The translations under genes were made by a program, and so were the position numbers. From Sipunculus nudus (lineage: Eukaryota > Annelida > Sipuncula > Golfingiida > Sipunculidae): 64,000 nt of DNA. Shown here piece by piece: positions 35,383 through 48,048 of this stretch (position 1 is the first letter of the stretch; each line of letters starts with the position of its first letter). The DNA lies in contig CM049311.1 in the NCBI GenBank assembly GCA_026874595.1, forward strand, positions 48,921,676 to 48,985,675, given 5' to 3'. The notes under the pieces are model-generated. The model saw only the letters and a program-made list of their open reading frames with translations. It had not been told where the DNA came from and did not search any database.

Positions 35383-35513
35383 ATGGCTGGTCACAGGTTT
35401 CTTGTGCAGCATGGGTCCAGCAAGCGCGCAGCGCTCCTAGCGGCCTCTGATATACCTATAATTGACACCTATGATCACGCTTGGTGCACTGTTTTTAACA
35501 CTTGTTTACAGGG
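35383..35513 (+). CDS. Candidate first coding exon, unknown protein
   Basis: An ATG in the context GGACATGG opens 43 codons starting MAGHRFLVQHGSSKRAALL and ending in CLQ. The exon ends in a donor-like CAGGG|GTAAGC, phase 2. The unspliced frame would reach TAA two codons later, so it is either a 44-residue peptide or a spliced first exon. Codons are GC-rich relative to neighbours, for example a run of Ala/Leu codons with several CpGs. No domain is recognised. A Helitron-like element starts 82 bp downstream, inside what would be intron 1. The next exon was not found. Confidence 0.4.
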
Positions 35514-35595
35514 GTAAGCAAATGGTTTCATGGCAAAATTTTGGCAGGTACAAATTTATTTTAAACGGAAGAAGCTATTTTTTGTGTTAATTGTA

Positions 35596-36699
35596 TCTGG
35601 CAAAATGAAGTTTTGCGGATACTATGTTTTTGACCGGGTTCCGCCGCCGTGTTCGTTTCCGGAGAACTCCTCTGAGACAACTGGATGGATTTTTCCGAAA
35701 CTGACACAAATTATCGGGTCACATGTGAACTGGTGCCTAACCAAGTGACCTTGACCTCTGACCTTTCCTCTCTGCCCAGGGTCCATTTGTGCGTCTGTTT
35801 CCACACATAAACCCACATATCTCGGGAACCGTTTGACCGATCAGGAAAAATTTTTTACACAAATGTAGCCCTGGGATAGCTTTATAACATACACAAAAAA
35901 AGTGGTGCCACCTGCAACCATGTTTGCACAGTGTCCATCTGTTCATCTGCCTTAGGTTAAAATCACTCATATCTCTGCAGTGGTTTGACTAATTCACCTA
36001 AAATTCGGCATGCGTATACATCCTAGATAGCTTTCTGGATTTTATGACAGGTGGCGCCACCTACCTTCACATTCACGCTGCAGACATCCAAACTCATATC
36101 TCAGGAACCATTCGACCAATCAGGAAAAAAAATTTACAAGAATGTAGCCTTTGGATAGCTTTATAACATACACAAAAATGGTGGTGCCATCTGCATCCTT
36201 TTTCGCACTGCATCCATCTGTTTGTCTGCCTTGGGTTAAAATCACTCATATCTCTGCATTGGTTTGACCAAATTACCTGAAATTCAGCATGCGTATACAT
36301 CTAGCATAGCTTTCTTGATTTTATGACAGGTGGCGCCACCTACATTCACGTTCACTATCCAAATGTAGCCCTTGGATATATTTATAACATACACAAAAAT
36401 GGTGGCGCCACCTGCAGCCATTTTTGCACAGCATCAATCTGTTTGTCTGCTGTGGGATAAATCACTCATATCTCTGCAGTGGTTTGACTTTTCCACATGA
36501 AATTTTGCATGTGTTCTTGGATAGTTTCTCGTTTAAATAACAGGTGATGCCACCTACAATCATGTTTATGTGGCAGAGATCCATTCTTATATGTAACACG
36601 TGTATTTTCTCCTTGCCACTCAATCCATGCCTCACTTCACCCGTCCTTCTCTGATTTTGGCGGATACACGTAGTTGCTTGTTGACTTCCCGTATTCTAG
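35596..36699 (+). mobile_element. Helitron-like element, family C, copy at 35.6 kb
   Basis: The element begins TCTGGCAAAATGAAG with A before it and ends ACTTCCCGTATTCTAG with T after it. That is the TC...CTAG structure between A and T expected of Helitrons. The 3' hairpin at 36671-36687 is imperfect (AGTTG/TTGACT), and GTATC...GGATAC forms a 5' hairpin. The body holds modules of about 278 bp, starting with GGAACC(G/A)TT(T/C)GACC at 35825 and 36103. Exact GGTGGCGCCACC palindromes lie at 36050, 36329 and 36401. No Rep/Hel coding is present, so it is non-autonomous. Confidence 0.75.
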
Positions 36700-36802
36700 T
36701 TCAACATGCTTTATAAGTGATTTGGCTCCTTCAATACTAGCTGGTTCAGGGGGCTACTCTCATCTTTCTTTTCTGTACTGTTACATTTCTTCTAGAATAT
36801 AT

Positions 36803-37590
36803 TGTTACGGAACCTAATATAAACATCACGTATGCGTGATGAACACAAATTTTGTAATGGAGATAAAAAAGTCAGATTCTGTAACACTAGGCAGCGTGAA
36901 ATGTCTAGGGGAATGAATAAAGAAGTCAGTGGTTTTTTGTTAACAAATAACTATAATTTATTCTTAAAACAACACTAACAATACAATACAATAAATCAAT
37001 ACAATTATACAGTAAAACAGCGTTACCGCAACAAGTCAATATAATCACACAGAAAGATAATGGTACAATACCTGGATACCAATACCGTCACCACGATAAG
37101 TCCTCTAAATGTAAACTCTCGGAGAATGACAGTCCTGTGGAAAGTTATTTCAACAACCAAGGAGGCAAACTGAAGTCCAAAAGCACAAAACCCAGGAGAA
37201 AGTCTCTGAAAATGTATAATTGCCACATTCGTCGGATAAGGTCTCAGAATCTGACACATGCTTCTGCGTCCGCTGGTATCTGCTCTGCTGTCTGCCCTCT
37301 GGTTCTAAAAAACAGCCCCTTTATATACCTTCACACCCCAAGCCGGGAACTTTCCACTTCTCGAACAGTCCATAAGGACCCTACTCAACAGTAAACACGC
37401 ATTTCAGGAATTCTCTAGAAAGACATCGCTGTGTATCTACACATACCAGGGCCATCATGTGACCCATGACCAGGCGTGAAAACCCAAGGCTCACATGACA
37501 ACGAGAGTTCAACCAGTACGGATTAAACATAAAATGTAACAACAACATGGGTTACGCCCGTGTCACATAATAAAAAGAGCACCTGTAACA
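36803..37590. mobile_element. LTR-like element (possible solo LTR)
   Basis: The 788-bp segment starts TGTTACGGAACC and ends CACCTGTAACA, with TG...CA ends and a 6-bp inverted TGTTAC/GTAACA. It is flanked by ATAT on both sides (36799-36802 and 37591-37594), which is weak evidence in AT-rich DNA. It has higher CpG content than its surroundings and no domain-bearing frame. A solo LTR is favoured. A DNA transposon with short inverted ends is the alternative. Confidence 0.4.
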
Positions 37591-38107
37591 ATATAATGGA
37601 TACATAGAATAATATTAGACCTAATATTGTAATATATTTAACAAAAAATGATAATATATCTAATAGAAAATTATTAGATATAATAGAAAAGTGTCTAATT
37701 TTATAGAAAATTTTCTCTCATTTAAGCAGACATTTATGAACCAAACAAAGAAGCAGATGTTCAGGCAGTTTTTACCGTTTAGCATTTCTGTGTTCATTAT
37801 TTGACAATTTTCAGTCTTCAATTCTGATGGAATTATTTCTGACTGAGTACAGTTAAATCACTTGGTCAAATATCACAAATGTTACAGCACACAGAGGGAA
37901 TATGTGAATTCCAGTAGGTAAATAAAGGAAACCTCAGTTGTATGTCAGTATATATAATCGTATGTTTCATATATATATATCATGTGATCCACATAAAATT
38001 ACCTGTTCAGTTGTTAATATCAAAACATGAAGTATTCATCCAAATGAAGTATCCTTGTTTGGGAATGATTCCATTATCATGCACTGCAAATATTTCCTGT
38101 TCACCAG

Positions 38108-38400
38108 CTTCTGTGGTTTGGGGGTAGAGTGCAGGACCTAAAACCAAGAGGTCACGAGTTCAAATTTCTGTCGAGGAGCAGTAAAATTTTTCACCGTTGG
38201 CCTCCACATAGGGTGAGCAGTGTGCTGGCTGAATGGGAAGGCTGTGCCCTACAGTGGTGAATCACTCAAAAACAGATGCATCTCTGGGAGGTTGTTCATC
38301 ACACCCAAGCCCTGCAGGTGTGATAGACAAAGTCTCTGGGGGACACCAGGATACAAAATGATATGATAGGTATTGAGTGCTACCACTCTGTTATGTAGTC
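38108..38400 (+). mobile_element. tRNA-derived SINE
   Basis: The head resembles a tRNA. A box-A-like GGGGGTAGAGTGCAGGA lies at about 38119-38136, an anticodon-arm-like block follows, and a box-B-like GAGTTCAAATT sits at 38156-38166. The spacing is that of an RNA polymerase III promoter. An unrelated body follows to an uncertain right end. A functional tRNA is unlikely because the acceptor and T stems do not pair cleanly. Confidence 0.55.
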
Positions 38401-38429
38401 CCTGTCTGTTAACTAAAGAAAATCCCTTG

Positions 38430-38835
38430 AACCTTTTATAGAAATGGGCCAGAAAATGCTGATCTGACCACACACAGGCTGTTTGTTTTGTTTATATCCA
38501 TGTGTTTATTTGCATGGGGGGCCTGCAATTGAAATACAAGACATTCAACCAATACATCAGGGCAGCTGAACCACAATTTTGCAAAAGGTATTTTGCAACA
38601 AGTGATCTTTCAGTTTCTGTACTTATACAACCAACCATCTTAGGTTACATGGTTCTTCTGTTTGTCAACATTGACACATGCATCGTGTTTAACAACAGAT
38701 TGCAGATAAACAAGATCAAACGTCTACCAGGTACAGAGGCATTAAATAAACTGGAATGACCTACAGGGCATTAATATACATGCAGAGAAAGGCTGAAGTC
38801 ACTTATATATTACAGAAAAGGCGGGTGAATTACCT
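38430..38835. repeat. Dispersed repeat R2, copy 2
   Basis: It aligns with 430-880 through shared blocks TTGTTTTGTTTATATC, GGGGGGCCTGCAA, GATAAACAAG and CATTAATATACATGCAGAG. It begins directly after the SINE segment, so the two could form one composite element. Confidence 0.6.
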
Positions 38836-41800
38836 GTAGTCTGTTCCAGCACCCCTGTCCACTGTTTTTTGTGATTATTTTTTTGCGAATCTAAGAAACG
38901 CCAAAACTTTTTGTCCTTAGGGCAGAAAAAGGAAAATGCATAATTAACTATAATGGATAATTATGGAAATAATAGCCTATGTCTTTTGTCATTTTCCTGT
39001 AAACAATTTAAAACCATTTTATAAGTAACTAGTCTATTCTGAATGGACGTCTTGCCACTGATCTGTAAAATGGGCATATCAGGGAATGGTGATGACGCCA
39101 TAATAGAAGTGATGTACTAAGAGGTACCCATATTAAGAGGACCAATGATCAAGTGACTTGCCGACCCCTGTTTATAGGGAGACCTGTATTTTCTATGTGC
39201 ATGCACTTCACTGTTATGTCACATTACTTATCCATATCCAAATCCAAGGAGGAGAAACAATCATAACAATGGCCACTTATTAGGGACGCCATGAACCATG
39301 GATTTATATAAGACCTTTCAACCAGGCCATTAAGTAAAACAGTGACAAGGGTAATTTTCAAAAATTTTGTATTTGTCTCTTTATGCCATTGGTGCAAATT
39401 GTGTTTGGCAAGTTTATTTGTAGAGATAATTGGGAAATATCAGGTGGACAGGGGTAGTGGAACGGACCATAGCTGAATCTTGATTGGACATTTGTCAGAC
39501 CAAACACAGAAATTCACACAGAAATTCTGACTTGTTAGTTAAATTTCAGTTGATCATTTTCATCTGATGTGAACTTGTGCAAGCCCTAGATTCCTTGTTC
39601 TGATAAACTAACAAACAAACTGACATGAGAGAAAATGTATATTGCTAGGCTGAGTTAGGTTAAAGATTAAGTCATAACACTGTCATCATCCCAGCTGACC
39701 TTATTATACCATATATCATATTACATAATTTAATAACTAATTGTTTGCTATCATTTATTTATTACCTAAATGTCAAGTCAAGCTTATATCCCTCAATTGT
39801 GGAATGTCAGTCAGTGCTTTCAAATAATTAGGCCATTTGACATAATATCAAGGAAAAGATAATGTACTGGTATTCAAACAAAAGCTGGACAAGGTTCAAT
39901 TTCCTATAATTTTTACCAGGATTTTATCTGTATACACAATGCTTTTGATAGTCAGTCAGAAGATAAGGTTTATTAAACATGGATGTAAAACACTGGAACA
40001 GTCAATTATTGTAATTACCAATAGGATGTGATAAGTTAGTCAGCTGCCTTGTGTAAACAAAAGACTGTACAATGTACAAGTGCATGCGTAGGATATACAC
40101 AGAGCGGTGTGTGGGTGTATATCATGTATAGATTCCTGGGCTGTAAATAAACACATACAGTCCTTAAGTGTGAAAGTAACATAGAGAGGCATGTGAGAAT
40201 ACAAAGCATATGCCACAGGGTACGTATGTCCTCTGCTGATATATATTTGCCAGGTATGATCAGGTATTTTTACGCCTTACCTCTCATCGCCTCTGTCTGA
40301 GATGCACAGAAGACATTAATCAGTGAGCACGGATATATCAAAACAGCTGTGAAACATTTGAGCTCTTTAATGTGTCAAATAATTGCCATGGGTTGTATTT
40401 TTCTTATTTTGAAAAAGATTGATTGACTGTCGTTCAGAATTTGGGTAACTGATTAATTGATTTGCATGTAAAGATTATATAAAGTTCTACTTGCTTAACT
40501 TGAATTTCTTAGGTTCCATGATTCAACTACACTCCACATGCAGTGATTTTACAGTGCAGTTGTTCTGTATCTCCTTCTTAACTGTTGCTTTGTTGCTAGG
40601 TTTCACCACTAGGACGTACAATGTACAAACAGTTGTAATAATGCCATTTACCATATTTATGTACTATTTTCTGTCATGCTGACTGAGCTATGGTCTTTGA
40701 ACATTTATCTTTTTTTTCCATCTGATAATTAATTACGATGATAAAGATTCTATATATGGAAAGTTCCAACTTAATTGACATCTATGTAATAATAAAACAA
40801 CCTTGAAAATCAGAAATTAGGTACTGGTATAATGATCAATATTCTGTCAGCTATGGGGCAATTTGTGTGTCTGAATCATGGAAATTAAGTTTGATTAAAT
40901 ATATTCTAAGTGTTCTCAGTTGTGAAATTTTATCCAGTTCTGTAAAAATTAAGACAGAAGAGGTGATATATTATTTGCTGTATGGATTGCCTGGTTGTTT
41001 GCTTGCTATGTAGTTTTGGATATCTTGGCGTGGCTTGTTGCATAAGAAACATCTAAATTTTTGGTGCAAGAAATAGTTTTCCCAGCTAAAGAAAGTAAAG
41101 GTTCTAATACATTGACTATTCACTGTCAACTGCGCCCAGAAAAGGCCTCCGCTTTCTTTTATTTCTGGAAACTTGCTCTTCACCATAAAAGAACCTTAGA
41201 TATTTCCACTTTTCTGAAACAACATATATAAGCTACAAGTACTCCAGTATTTCTTTTGTGTTATGAGCATTTTATAAATTCTCCTTTATTGAACTTAATG
41301 TCTCTTGCACTTATACATAATGTTATCAGTAGTTTCTTAATATAAATTAATTTAGGTTATGTGGTTTGATTTAATTGTCAGTATTATAAAATAATATAAA
41401 AAATTACAGTGGCTTTCACATGGTAATGATGGTTTTTGAAAATTGTCTTGTGTTACTGTCAGTTTCCTTTTTCTTTAATTATATTGTCTGCACATCTTTG
41501 GCCATTCTTTTGGATTTACCATCTTTATTATATGGTATTCCTCCATTAATGTATCAGTCAGTACGTGAAACAGTACTGAAAGGGTTATTACTGATCAATC
41601 AATCAATACAATTATATTCATGGCATTGATAAGATTCAATATTGATGGCCTTGGTATGTATTGATACAAAATATGAATACAATTAATCTTCATATATTGG
41701 TGCTAGCTTGAGCAGACTAAACCAGTTTTTAGGTTAATCTTATAGTAAAAATATATTGTATAAAATGTATGTTTCAGATATCACTGCAACAGATATTGTG

Positions 41801-41937
41801 AGCATATATGATGTGGTTCTTCAATATATGGTTGGCCTAACCAAGGTCATACAGGACTTCTTGAATAACTACTGTTTCCTGTTGATTGTTTAATTTGAAT
41901 AAAATCTATAGACTCTCATCATATGCCAGTTATTGTA
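38836..41937. other. No gene recognised
   Basis: AT-rich sequence. Short frames at 40491-40682 (plus) and 40971-41186 (minus) have no recognised domain. No terminal repeats or tandem arrays were noted. Confidence 0.5.
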
Positions 41938-43790
41938 TCCCCAGACAAAGTCGGGATACTATGGTTTCATGACGGTCACACCGCTGCAGCCGCCGCCGCA
42001 GAAAAACCTTGTGAGCGGGATAACTCAAAAAATATTTCACTGATCTTTTTCAAACTTTACATTTGTATAGATATAGGTAAGGGGAAAAAGCCTATTTAAA
42101 ATGGGGTCATGTCCTATGCTATGAGGATGACCTTGACCTTGAATAGGTCCATTTTTGCTGAAAATAACACAAATTCTTAAATATCTCAAGTAAGCTTGCA
42201 TGGACTGGTCCAAAAATCAAGGTGACCGAAGATCTTGAATAGCCTTTTGATATACCGGAAACTGGTGGCACCACCTATTATCCTTTTCTTGTTATGCCTT
42301 TTAATACCCCCATATTGCCACTTAACAGTACTGTAAGCATTATAAGTCAAAAACTAATGGACAGATTTCTTTCATATTATGCATATGTAGAAAGATGGGT
42401 TATGGGATGAGGTCTATTTACATTTAGGTCATGACCTTTACCATGAGAATGTCCTTGACCTTTAATGTGTCCATATTTGGTGAAAATCACACACCTCTTA
42501 TGATATCTCCAGTGTTGATAGCCATATGTATTTCAAACGTGACTTATGTATGGCCAACCACTAAAGTAAGAACCCTATAGGTTCTAGGGTCATTAGGTCA
42601 AAGGTCAAGGTCACTGGACTCGCATCTTAAAAGATACTGTAGATACATTTTAAGCCATGCATTTTAAGCCAACTTTCATCCCAGGTCTTCCATCTTGAAT
42701 ATATAGCTCACTTGCCAATAGTGGATGATCCATATCAATTTTGGGGTCACAAGGTCAAAGGTGAAGGTCACAGGAGCCATTTGTCCAAAAATTAGTTTCT
42801 GGATAATCCTGCTTTTATTGATATATAGATTTCAAACTTGACTTGTATATGTCCCATTGGAAAAGCAAGACCCGAATTGATTTTGGAGTCATGAGGTCAA
42901 AGGTCAAGGTCACAGGACACATCTTCAAAAAGGTATTGGATGCATTTTCAGCCGAACATTTCATCTCAGACTTTTCATCTTGCACATATAGTTCATCTGC
43001 AAATAGAAGAAGACCCCTATCAATTTTGAGGTCACAAGGTCAAAGGTGAAGGTCACAGGAGCCATCTGTCCAAAAATTAGTTTCTGAATAATTCCTGCTT
43101 TTATTGATGTATGGATTTCAAATTTGACTTGTATATGACCTATTGGAAAAACAAGACCCGAATTGATTTTGGGGTCATGAGGTCAAAGGTCAAGGTCACA
43201 GGACACATCTTTTAAAAGATGTGGGTGCATTTTCAGCCAAACATTTCATCTCAGATCTTTCATCTTGCACATATAGTTCACCTGCCAAGAGAGGAAGAAC
43301 CCTATCAATTTTGAGGTCACAAGGTCAAAGGTGAAGGTCACAGGAGCCATCTGTCCAAAAATTAGTTTCTGGATAATAATTCCTGCTTTTATTGATGTAT
43401 AGATTTCAAACTTGACTTGTATATGTCCCATTGGAAAAGCAAGACCCTAATTGATTTTGGAGTCATGAGGTCAAAGGTCAAGGTCACAGGACACATCTTT
43501 AAAAAGATAAAGGTCACAGGACCAACATCTTCAAAAAGATTGTGGAAAAACAAGACCCGAATTGATTTTGGGGTCATGAGGTCAAAGGTCAAGGTCACAG
43601 GACACATCTTTAAAAAGATAAAGGTCACAGGACTAACATCTTCAAAAAGATTGTGGATTGATAGATGGAAGAAACAATAATTGCTTGCCAAGTGTCAGTA
43701 TATGCTGCTAAAAATAGGGGCCTATTCTTAAAGGGGGGGCCTACTTTGTTTGGTGATACTCTGGCACCTGCGGTGCCAGGAAATGTCTAG
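41938..43790 (+). mobile_element. Helitron-like element, family B
   Basis: It starts TCCCCAGACAAAGTCGGG after A. It ends with the perfect 8-bp-stem hairpin CTGGCACCTGCGGTGCCAG (43761-43779), then GAAATGTCTAG, with T following. This is a textbook Helitron 3' end. GTATCCC (41935-41941) and GGGATAC (41953-41959) form a 5' hairpin that reaches three bases past the TC boundary. The interior is a tandem array with period of about 143 or 286 bp. No coding domain is present, so it is non-autonomous at 1,853 bp. The interior is unrelated to family C. Confidence 0.8.
42595..43597 (+). repeat. Tandem array carrying AGGTCA hexamers (DR1 motif)
   Basis: Eight copies of AGGTCAAAGGT(C/G)AAGGTCA start at 42595, 42752, 42894, 43037, 43180, 43322, 43468 and 43579. 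Five have the perfect form AGGTCAAAGGTCAAGGTCA. The other three (42752, 43037, 43322) have GGTGA in the middle. AGGTCA repeats with one-base spacing are the DR1 response element bound by RXR, HNF4 and COUP-TF-type nuclear receptors. The motif sits in alternating half-modules of the Helitron array. Binding is inferred. Confidence 0.7.
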
Positions 43791-44744
43791 TTGATATTGG
43801 CATTTCCTTTCTGAGATAACCATAATTTGTTATTATCAACTGAATACAGAACTTGGGCAGATATTCAGTGTTATATTTCTCTTGTTTCAGTATAGAGGGG
43901 AAGTTTTTGGGAGGTGACATGATGTTAAATCACAAGTTCATAACCTCCTACTTTTGTCATTTGCATTCTTATTCAACAGCTGAAGCCAGGACAGAAAAAA
44001 CACTACCAGCTCAGCATGATGTAATCCCTTTGCTTTTTTAATTTGATTAAAAGTTGATCCCAAAGGCATGGTCACGTCTTGTCTAGAGGTTAATGAGTAG
44101 AAGATACCCTAAGATATTATAAAAAGGCTGATTTTTTTCTGATTCAGACGAGATGTTCCGAGTTTAATGTGACTTTTATGTCACACCAATTGGCGGGGTT
44201 AGTTAACAGAACGTCTGCAGCTGTACTTGTGTTTAGTTCAGAGGTCCTTAGGAATGGTGTTTCAGTTACCTTCATAATTCTTGGAAAGGTTTTGTTAATT
44301 TACAAAATATTTGTTCAAAACTACAGTAACTACAGATCTAGCTTTTCTGTTGTATATAGATGCATATATTCAAGTTTTGCTGGTTCTTATGCTCTGATGT
44401 TGGAAGTATCTGAATAAAAAAGGTTTTAAATGAATTTTTATGCATTGAAATCATCTATATATAGATTATCAGTGTTATTTAGATAGTAGATTGAAATTAG
44501 TCTCTTTGGGCAAGTCAGACTTTGTGTTTTTTCTGCAGTACCTGGATTTGAACATGATACTTTAATTTTAGAGATCCAGTTTCAAAACTAATTGACTATA
44601 CATTCCATCCCCATGCCAACATATGAAGTTTGTCCTTAACTTCTAGAACATTTCATACAATAACGGCGCACCCACAGGAGGAGAGACCACTGGTGAAACA
44701 TACTGCATTTGTTTCATATGATGATCCTGCATGGTTCAGCAAAT
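43791..44744. other. No gene recognised
   Basis: AT-rich sequence. A frame at 44169-44417 on the plus strand has no recognised domain. Confidence 0.5.
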
Positions 44745-44940
44745 TAAGCACATTTTCTTGAGTCAGTCTTCCAATCTGTCGTTTCTTGAGTGTGAAAAAT
44801 AGTACCTCAAAAAGCTTATGGAGGATTTAAGTGGAAATTTTTAGAGAGAGTCTGTACACAGAAGAAGTCAATTTTTGAGTAAATCTTGATTATGCAGTCT
44901 GTAACTCTAATAAAATATGAAGTGTTCTTTCTTGTTGGTT
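44745..44940. repeat. Dispersed repeat R5, copy 1
   Basis: This segment of about 190 bp matches 47860-48048. Shared blocks are CTTGAGTCAGTCT, a GTACCT block, AGAAGAAGT, ATTTTTGAGTAA and AAGTGTTCTT. Both copies have the same orientation and lie 3 kb apart. No coding signal was seen. Confidence 0.65.
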
Positions 44941-45887
44941 TTATATGGTTCGTTAAATTGAACATCTGAAATGCTGGTGAGAAACTTGAATTGAAGGTAA
45001 AAGCTGGGATTTGCAGTCTTACTTCACCAGAGTTGTAATTAATCTTAATTTACTTTGCCTTCCAGGTCTTCCAGGCCTGTTTGTTCTTGTAGCTTTTTCT
45101 CGGTTCCCTGGGAACAACATGCATATGCATACAACCCAAACAGTCATAATAGGTGCCAAAAGGTTATTCTTTCTACATTCTGTCTACATTTGCCTGTTTA
45201 CCCATTCATTTCTGGGATTTAGGGAGCATACTTACAGGGACTTTGCAAACTCAGAATGCGGCTTTTAATAGACATGCAGCTTTAAAAAGGGGGGTTTACG
45301 GTAGTAAGACTTTAACTTGATTCTTAGCACAGAAGGCGGTCAGAATTGGATGCTTACCCACAACTTTGTGGTCACTAGTCCAACACCCTTACCTTTACAC
45401 CTATATATTCAAATCACACTCAGAAACCTGTTGTTGACACTGTAAGCATTTGGAATACCATATGTATATTGGATTGTTTTTCAGCTTAAGTAAAATGTTC
45501 TGTACACTGGAAGGATATTTGTTTCTTGATAAAATATGCCATCTGCTTTTCCTTTACTTGATTAGTTGTCTTTAGTTTGGAGATACTGTGGTTGGCTTCA
45601 TATAAGTGAGGCTGGAATTTCGCGATTTCTTCATTTTGAATGTTTTGCGTGGGTTTCATTTTCATGATCGCATCAGAATTTATAAAATTGTACTACAACA
45701 GTATTTTACCTTTACTATGAACTAAGAATAAATCGCACAATATCTCACTCCTTTCTGTTATCATCCATTTCCGTTATATTTGATATTTTGACAATTATTA
45801 TTGCATATATGCATGAACCGCTTCTGATTGCATCCACATATTATGTTGTTGATTGACAAACCATCTTTCCAGAGGTATAACTAATCC

Positions 45888-46031
45888 ATTTTTGCAGATG
45901 CATCATACCCTCTTGTTTACCCATGTTAACAGGGTATCTTTTTCCCGAGGGATTCATATTTGCTATTATTTCTAATTCGTGAATATCGTGAAATTAAAAC
46001 CCTCGCGAACGATAAAGCAGCAACAGTATAT
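45888..46031. repeat. Dispersed repeat R1, copy 2
   Basis: It matches 135-280 through GCAGATGCATCAT, GAGGGATTCATATT and AAATTAAAACCC. This copy keeps more CpGs than the other. Sequence at about 45615-45670, with TTTCGCGATTTC and GTTTTGCGTGGG, may belong to the same or a related element. Confidence 0.6.
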
Positions 46032-47859
46032 AGCTATGCTAAGCCTTATAAATATTTCTCCATGTGTTTGGCATTTAAAGTATTTAATTTTATTTCAGTC
46101 AGCATTAGGCCAATTCAGAGCAGGTGAAACCTCTAGCCTTTCCATTGGCTTATAATCAATCATGTGATCAAGATACAACATGTGTGGCTCCACTGAAATG
46201 GTGAAATATAACACCTATTAAGATATTGATTTTGCTAATTACATTACTGCCAGATGTGGTTGTTTAAACAATTTACAGATTCTCTTGTTATACAAATATC
46301 AATGATTTATTAATAAATGATTACTGCTGAATTGACTTTCTAAGATATCTAGCTAATGTTAATTTTATCCTAGCAGTCTGTATAATCATGCAGATTTCAC
46401 AGAATCTGAACATATTACTATGCAAGACAGTGATAAAATATTTTCTTTTTAGGTCTGCATGTTGAAACACTTATATATTCAGTATCATAAAAATCAACCA
46501 GATTGTGTCTGCATGATCAGTTTTCCAGTATCTTAACAGAACCAATCTGGCTAGAGTGACCTGTCTGCCAAAAGATTATTTTTTATCTCCTAAGTAATTG
46601 ATTTTGTCAGGAAATTGGCTACCCCTTGAAGAGTCTATTGGGTTGCTTATATATTAAGTGACATTATAAAGGTTTTGGTGCATATTCACCCTGTCTGAGC
46701 CAAGCATGTATGTCAAATAAATGTGTCTGGTTACTTCAGGATCTGTGATATTTATCAGTTTAGAGCTAATTTAACCTGGTGTTTAGTGTTATTTTTATAC
46801 CTGCTTTGATTTATTAGTGAAATAAATTCAGTCCAAGCTTTTTAAGCAATAAAGAGAATTAAAAAAAAAGCATGAAGTAACTTTGGACAAACCTGCTTGT
46901 AGGCACATTCATTATACATTTAATGTTTTTCTGTACCATTATTATGACCTTAGTTACTCAGTAAATGTTATTTATTTCTTTTACCTGGTGAAATGGTATT
47001 CAATTTTATTAAAAATCTATTACCCTAGCTCTGTTATTCAGTACTTTGAATCATTCAATAGAAGACACATCCTCAATAAGAGACTTACCTAAAGTTGGAC
47101 TGTAACCTGGCATCTTCCCAGGACCTTCTGGCAAAGGCCTCAATAAAAGACACACCTAAAATTTTGATTGTATAGGCAACTCTTCAAATCTGAAAATATG
47201 TCCAGATCTCCAGTTGATGAAACTTAAAAATGGCTCACATATATTGGGATCAAATGAAGTGCAGTCAACTCTTTTCAAGTTTATTTCCTGTCAGAAAACT
47301 GAAATAAGTTAAATTAATTTTATATCTTGTATTGAGTTTAGAATGACCTGTCATTTCACAATATTCACATGACTGTGATCAAGCAGACTAGTATAAAGAT
47401 GATATTGTAAAAGAAGCAACAGCATATAATTATCTTCTTATATTCAGTTAATTTGCTTTTGAATAATATTTTTATATAGAAACTATAAAAAACAAAGAAG
47501 ACAAGTGGTAAGGTGTATACAAATTGAAACATCAGTAAAAGTGGCATGACCTTGGGCAGTTTATAACAGTCTTACACAGACCGTATTCATTGTTATATAT
47601 GTTTAACTTGAATAGGGATTCCTTCATGAATATTGGAAAAATTGACCAATAGTCTCACCTGGCCCAGGCAGTCTGATTTAATGTGACACCAAATCATGCA
47701 GATATTAAAAGTCAGTTGTTTGAAAATGACAACAAAATCAGAAGGTACACAACTTTACTGAATTAACCTGAATTTTTTCTAAATCAGTTAGCTTATTTAT
47801 TTTTTTTATATTATTTCTTTCCCATAAGAAACTCTTTTCCTGAGCAGAGTTGAATAGAG
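46032..47859. other. No gene recognised
   Basis: AT-rich sequence. A loose tandem duplication of about 78 bp at 47065-47175 shares CCTCAATAA(A/G)AGAC and ACCTAAA. No exon-like segment was found. Confidence 0.5.
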
Positions 47860-48048
47860 GTCACATTTTCACTTGAGTCAGTCTGCAAGTCTGTCAGTTC
47901 TTCTGTTTGTAAAATGGTACCTGAAAACCTTACAAAGGATTTCAGTTGAATTTTTTAGAGTTTTTTTTTTTTACATAGAAGAAGTAAATTTTTGAGTAAG
48001 TCTTGATGATCTGTAACTCTTAATATAATATAAAGTGTTCTTACTATT
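47860..48048. repeat. Dispersed repeat R5, copy 2
   Basis: This is the partner of 44745-44940, with the same block order. It differs by a T-run insertion and scattered substitutions, as expected for an old repeat. Confidence 0.65.

Noticed and set aside
38108-38180. Functional tRNA gene
   Set aside because: Box A and B motifs are present but the stems do not pair properly, and the sequence continues into a SINE-like body.
43389-43691. 100-codon minus-strand and 87-codon plus-strand frames with internal repeats
   Set aside because: Both are by-products of the tandem array within the family B Helitron.
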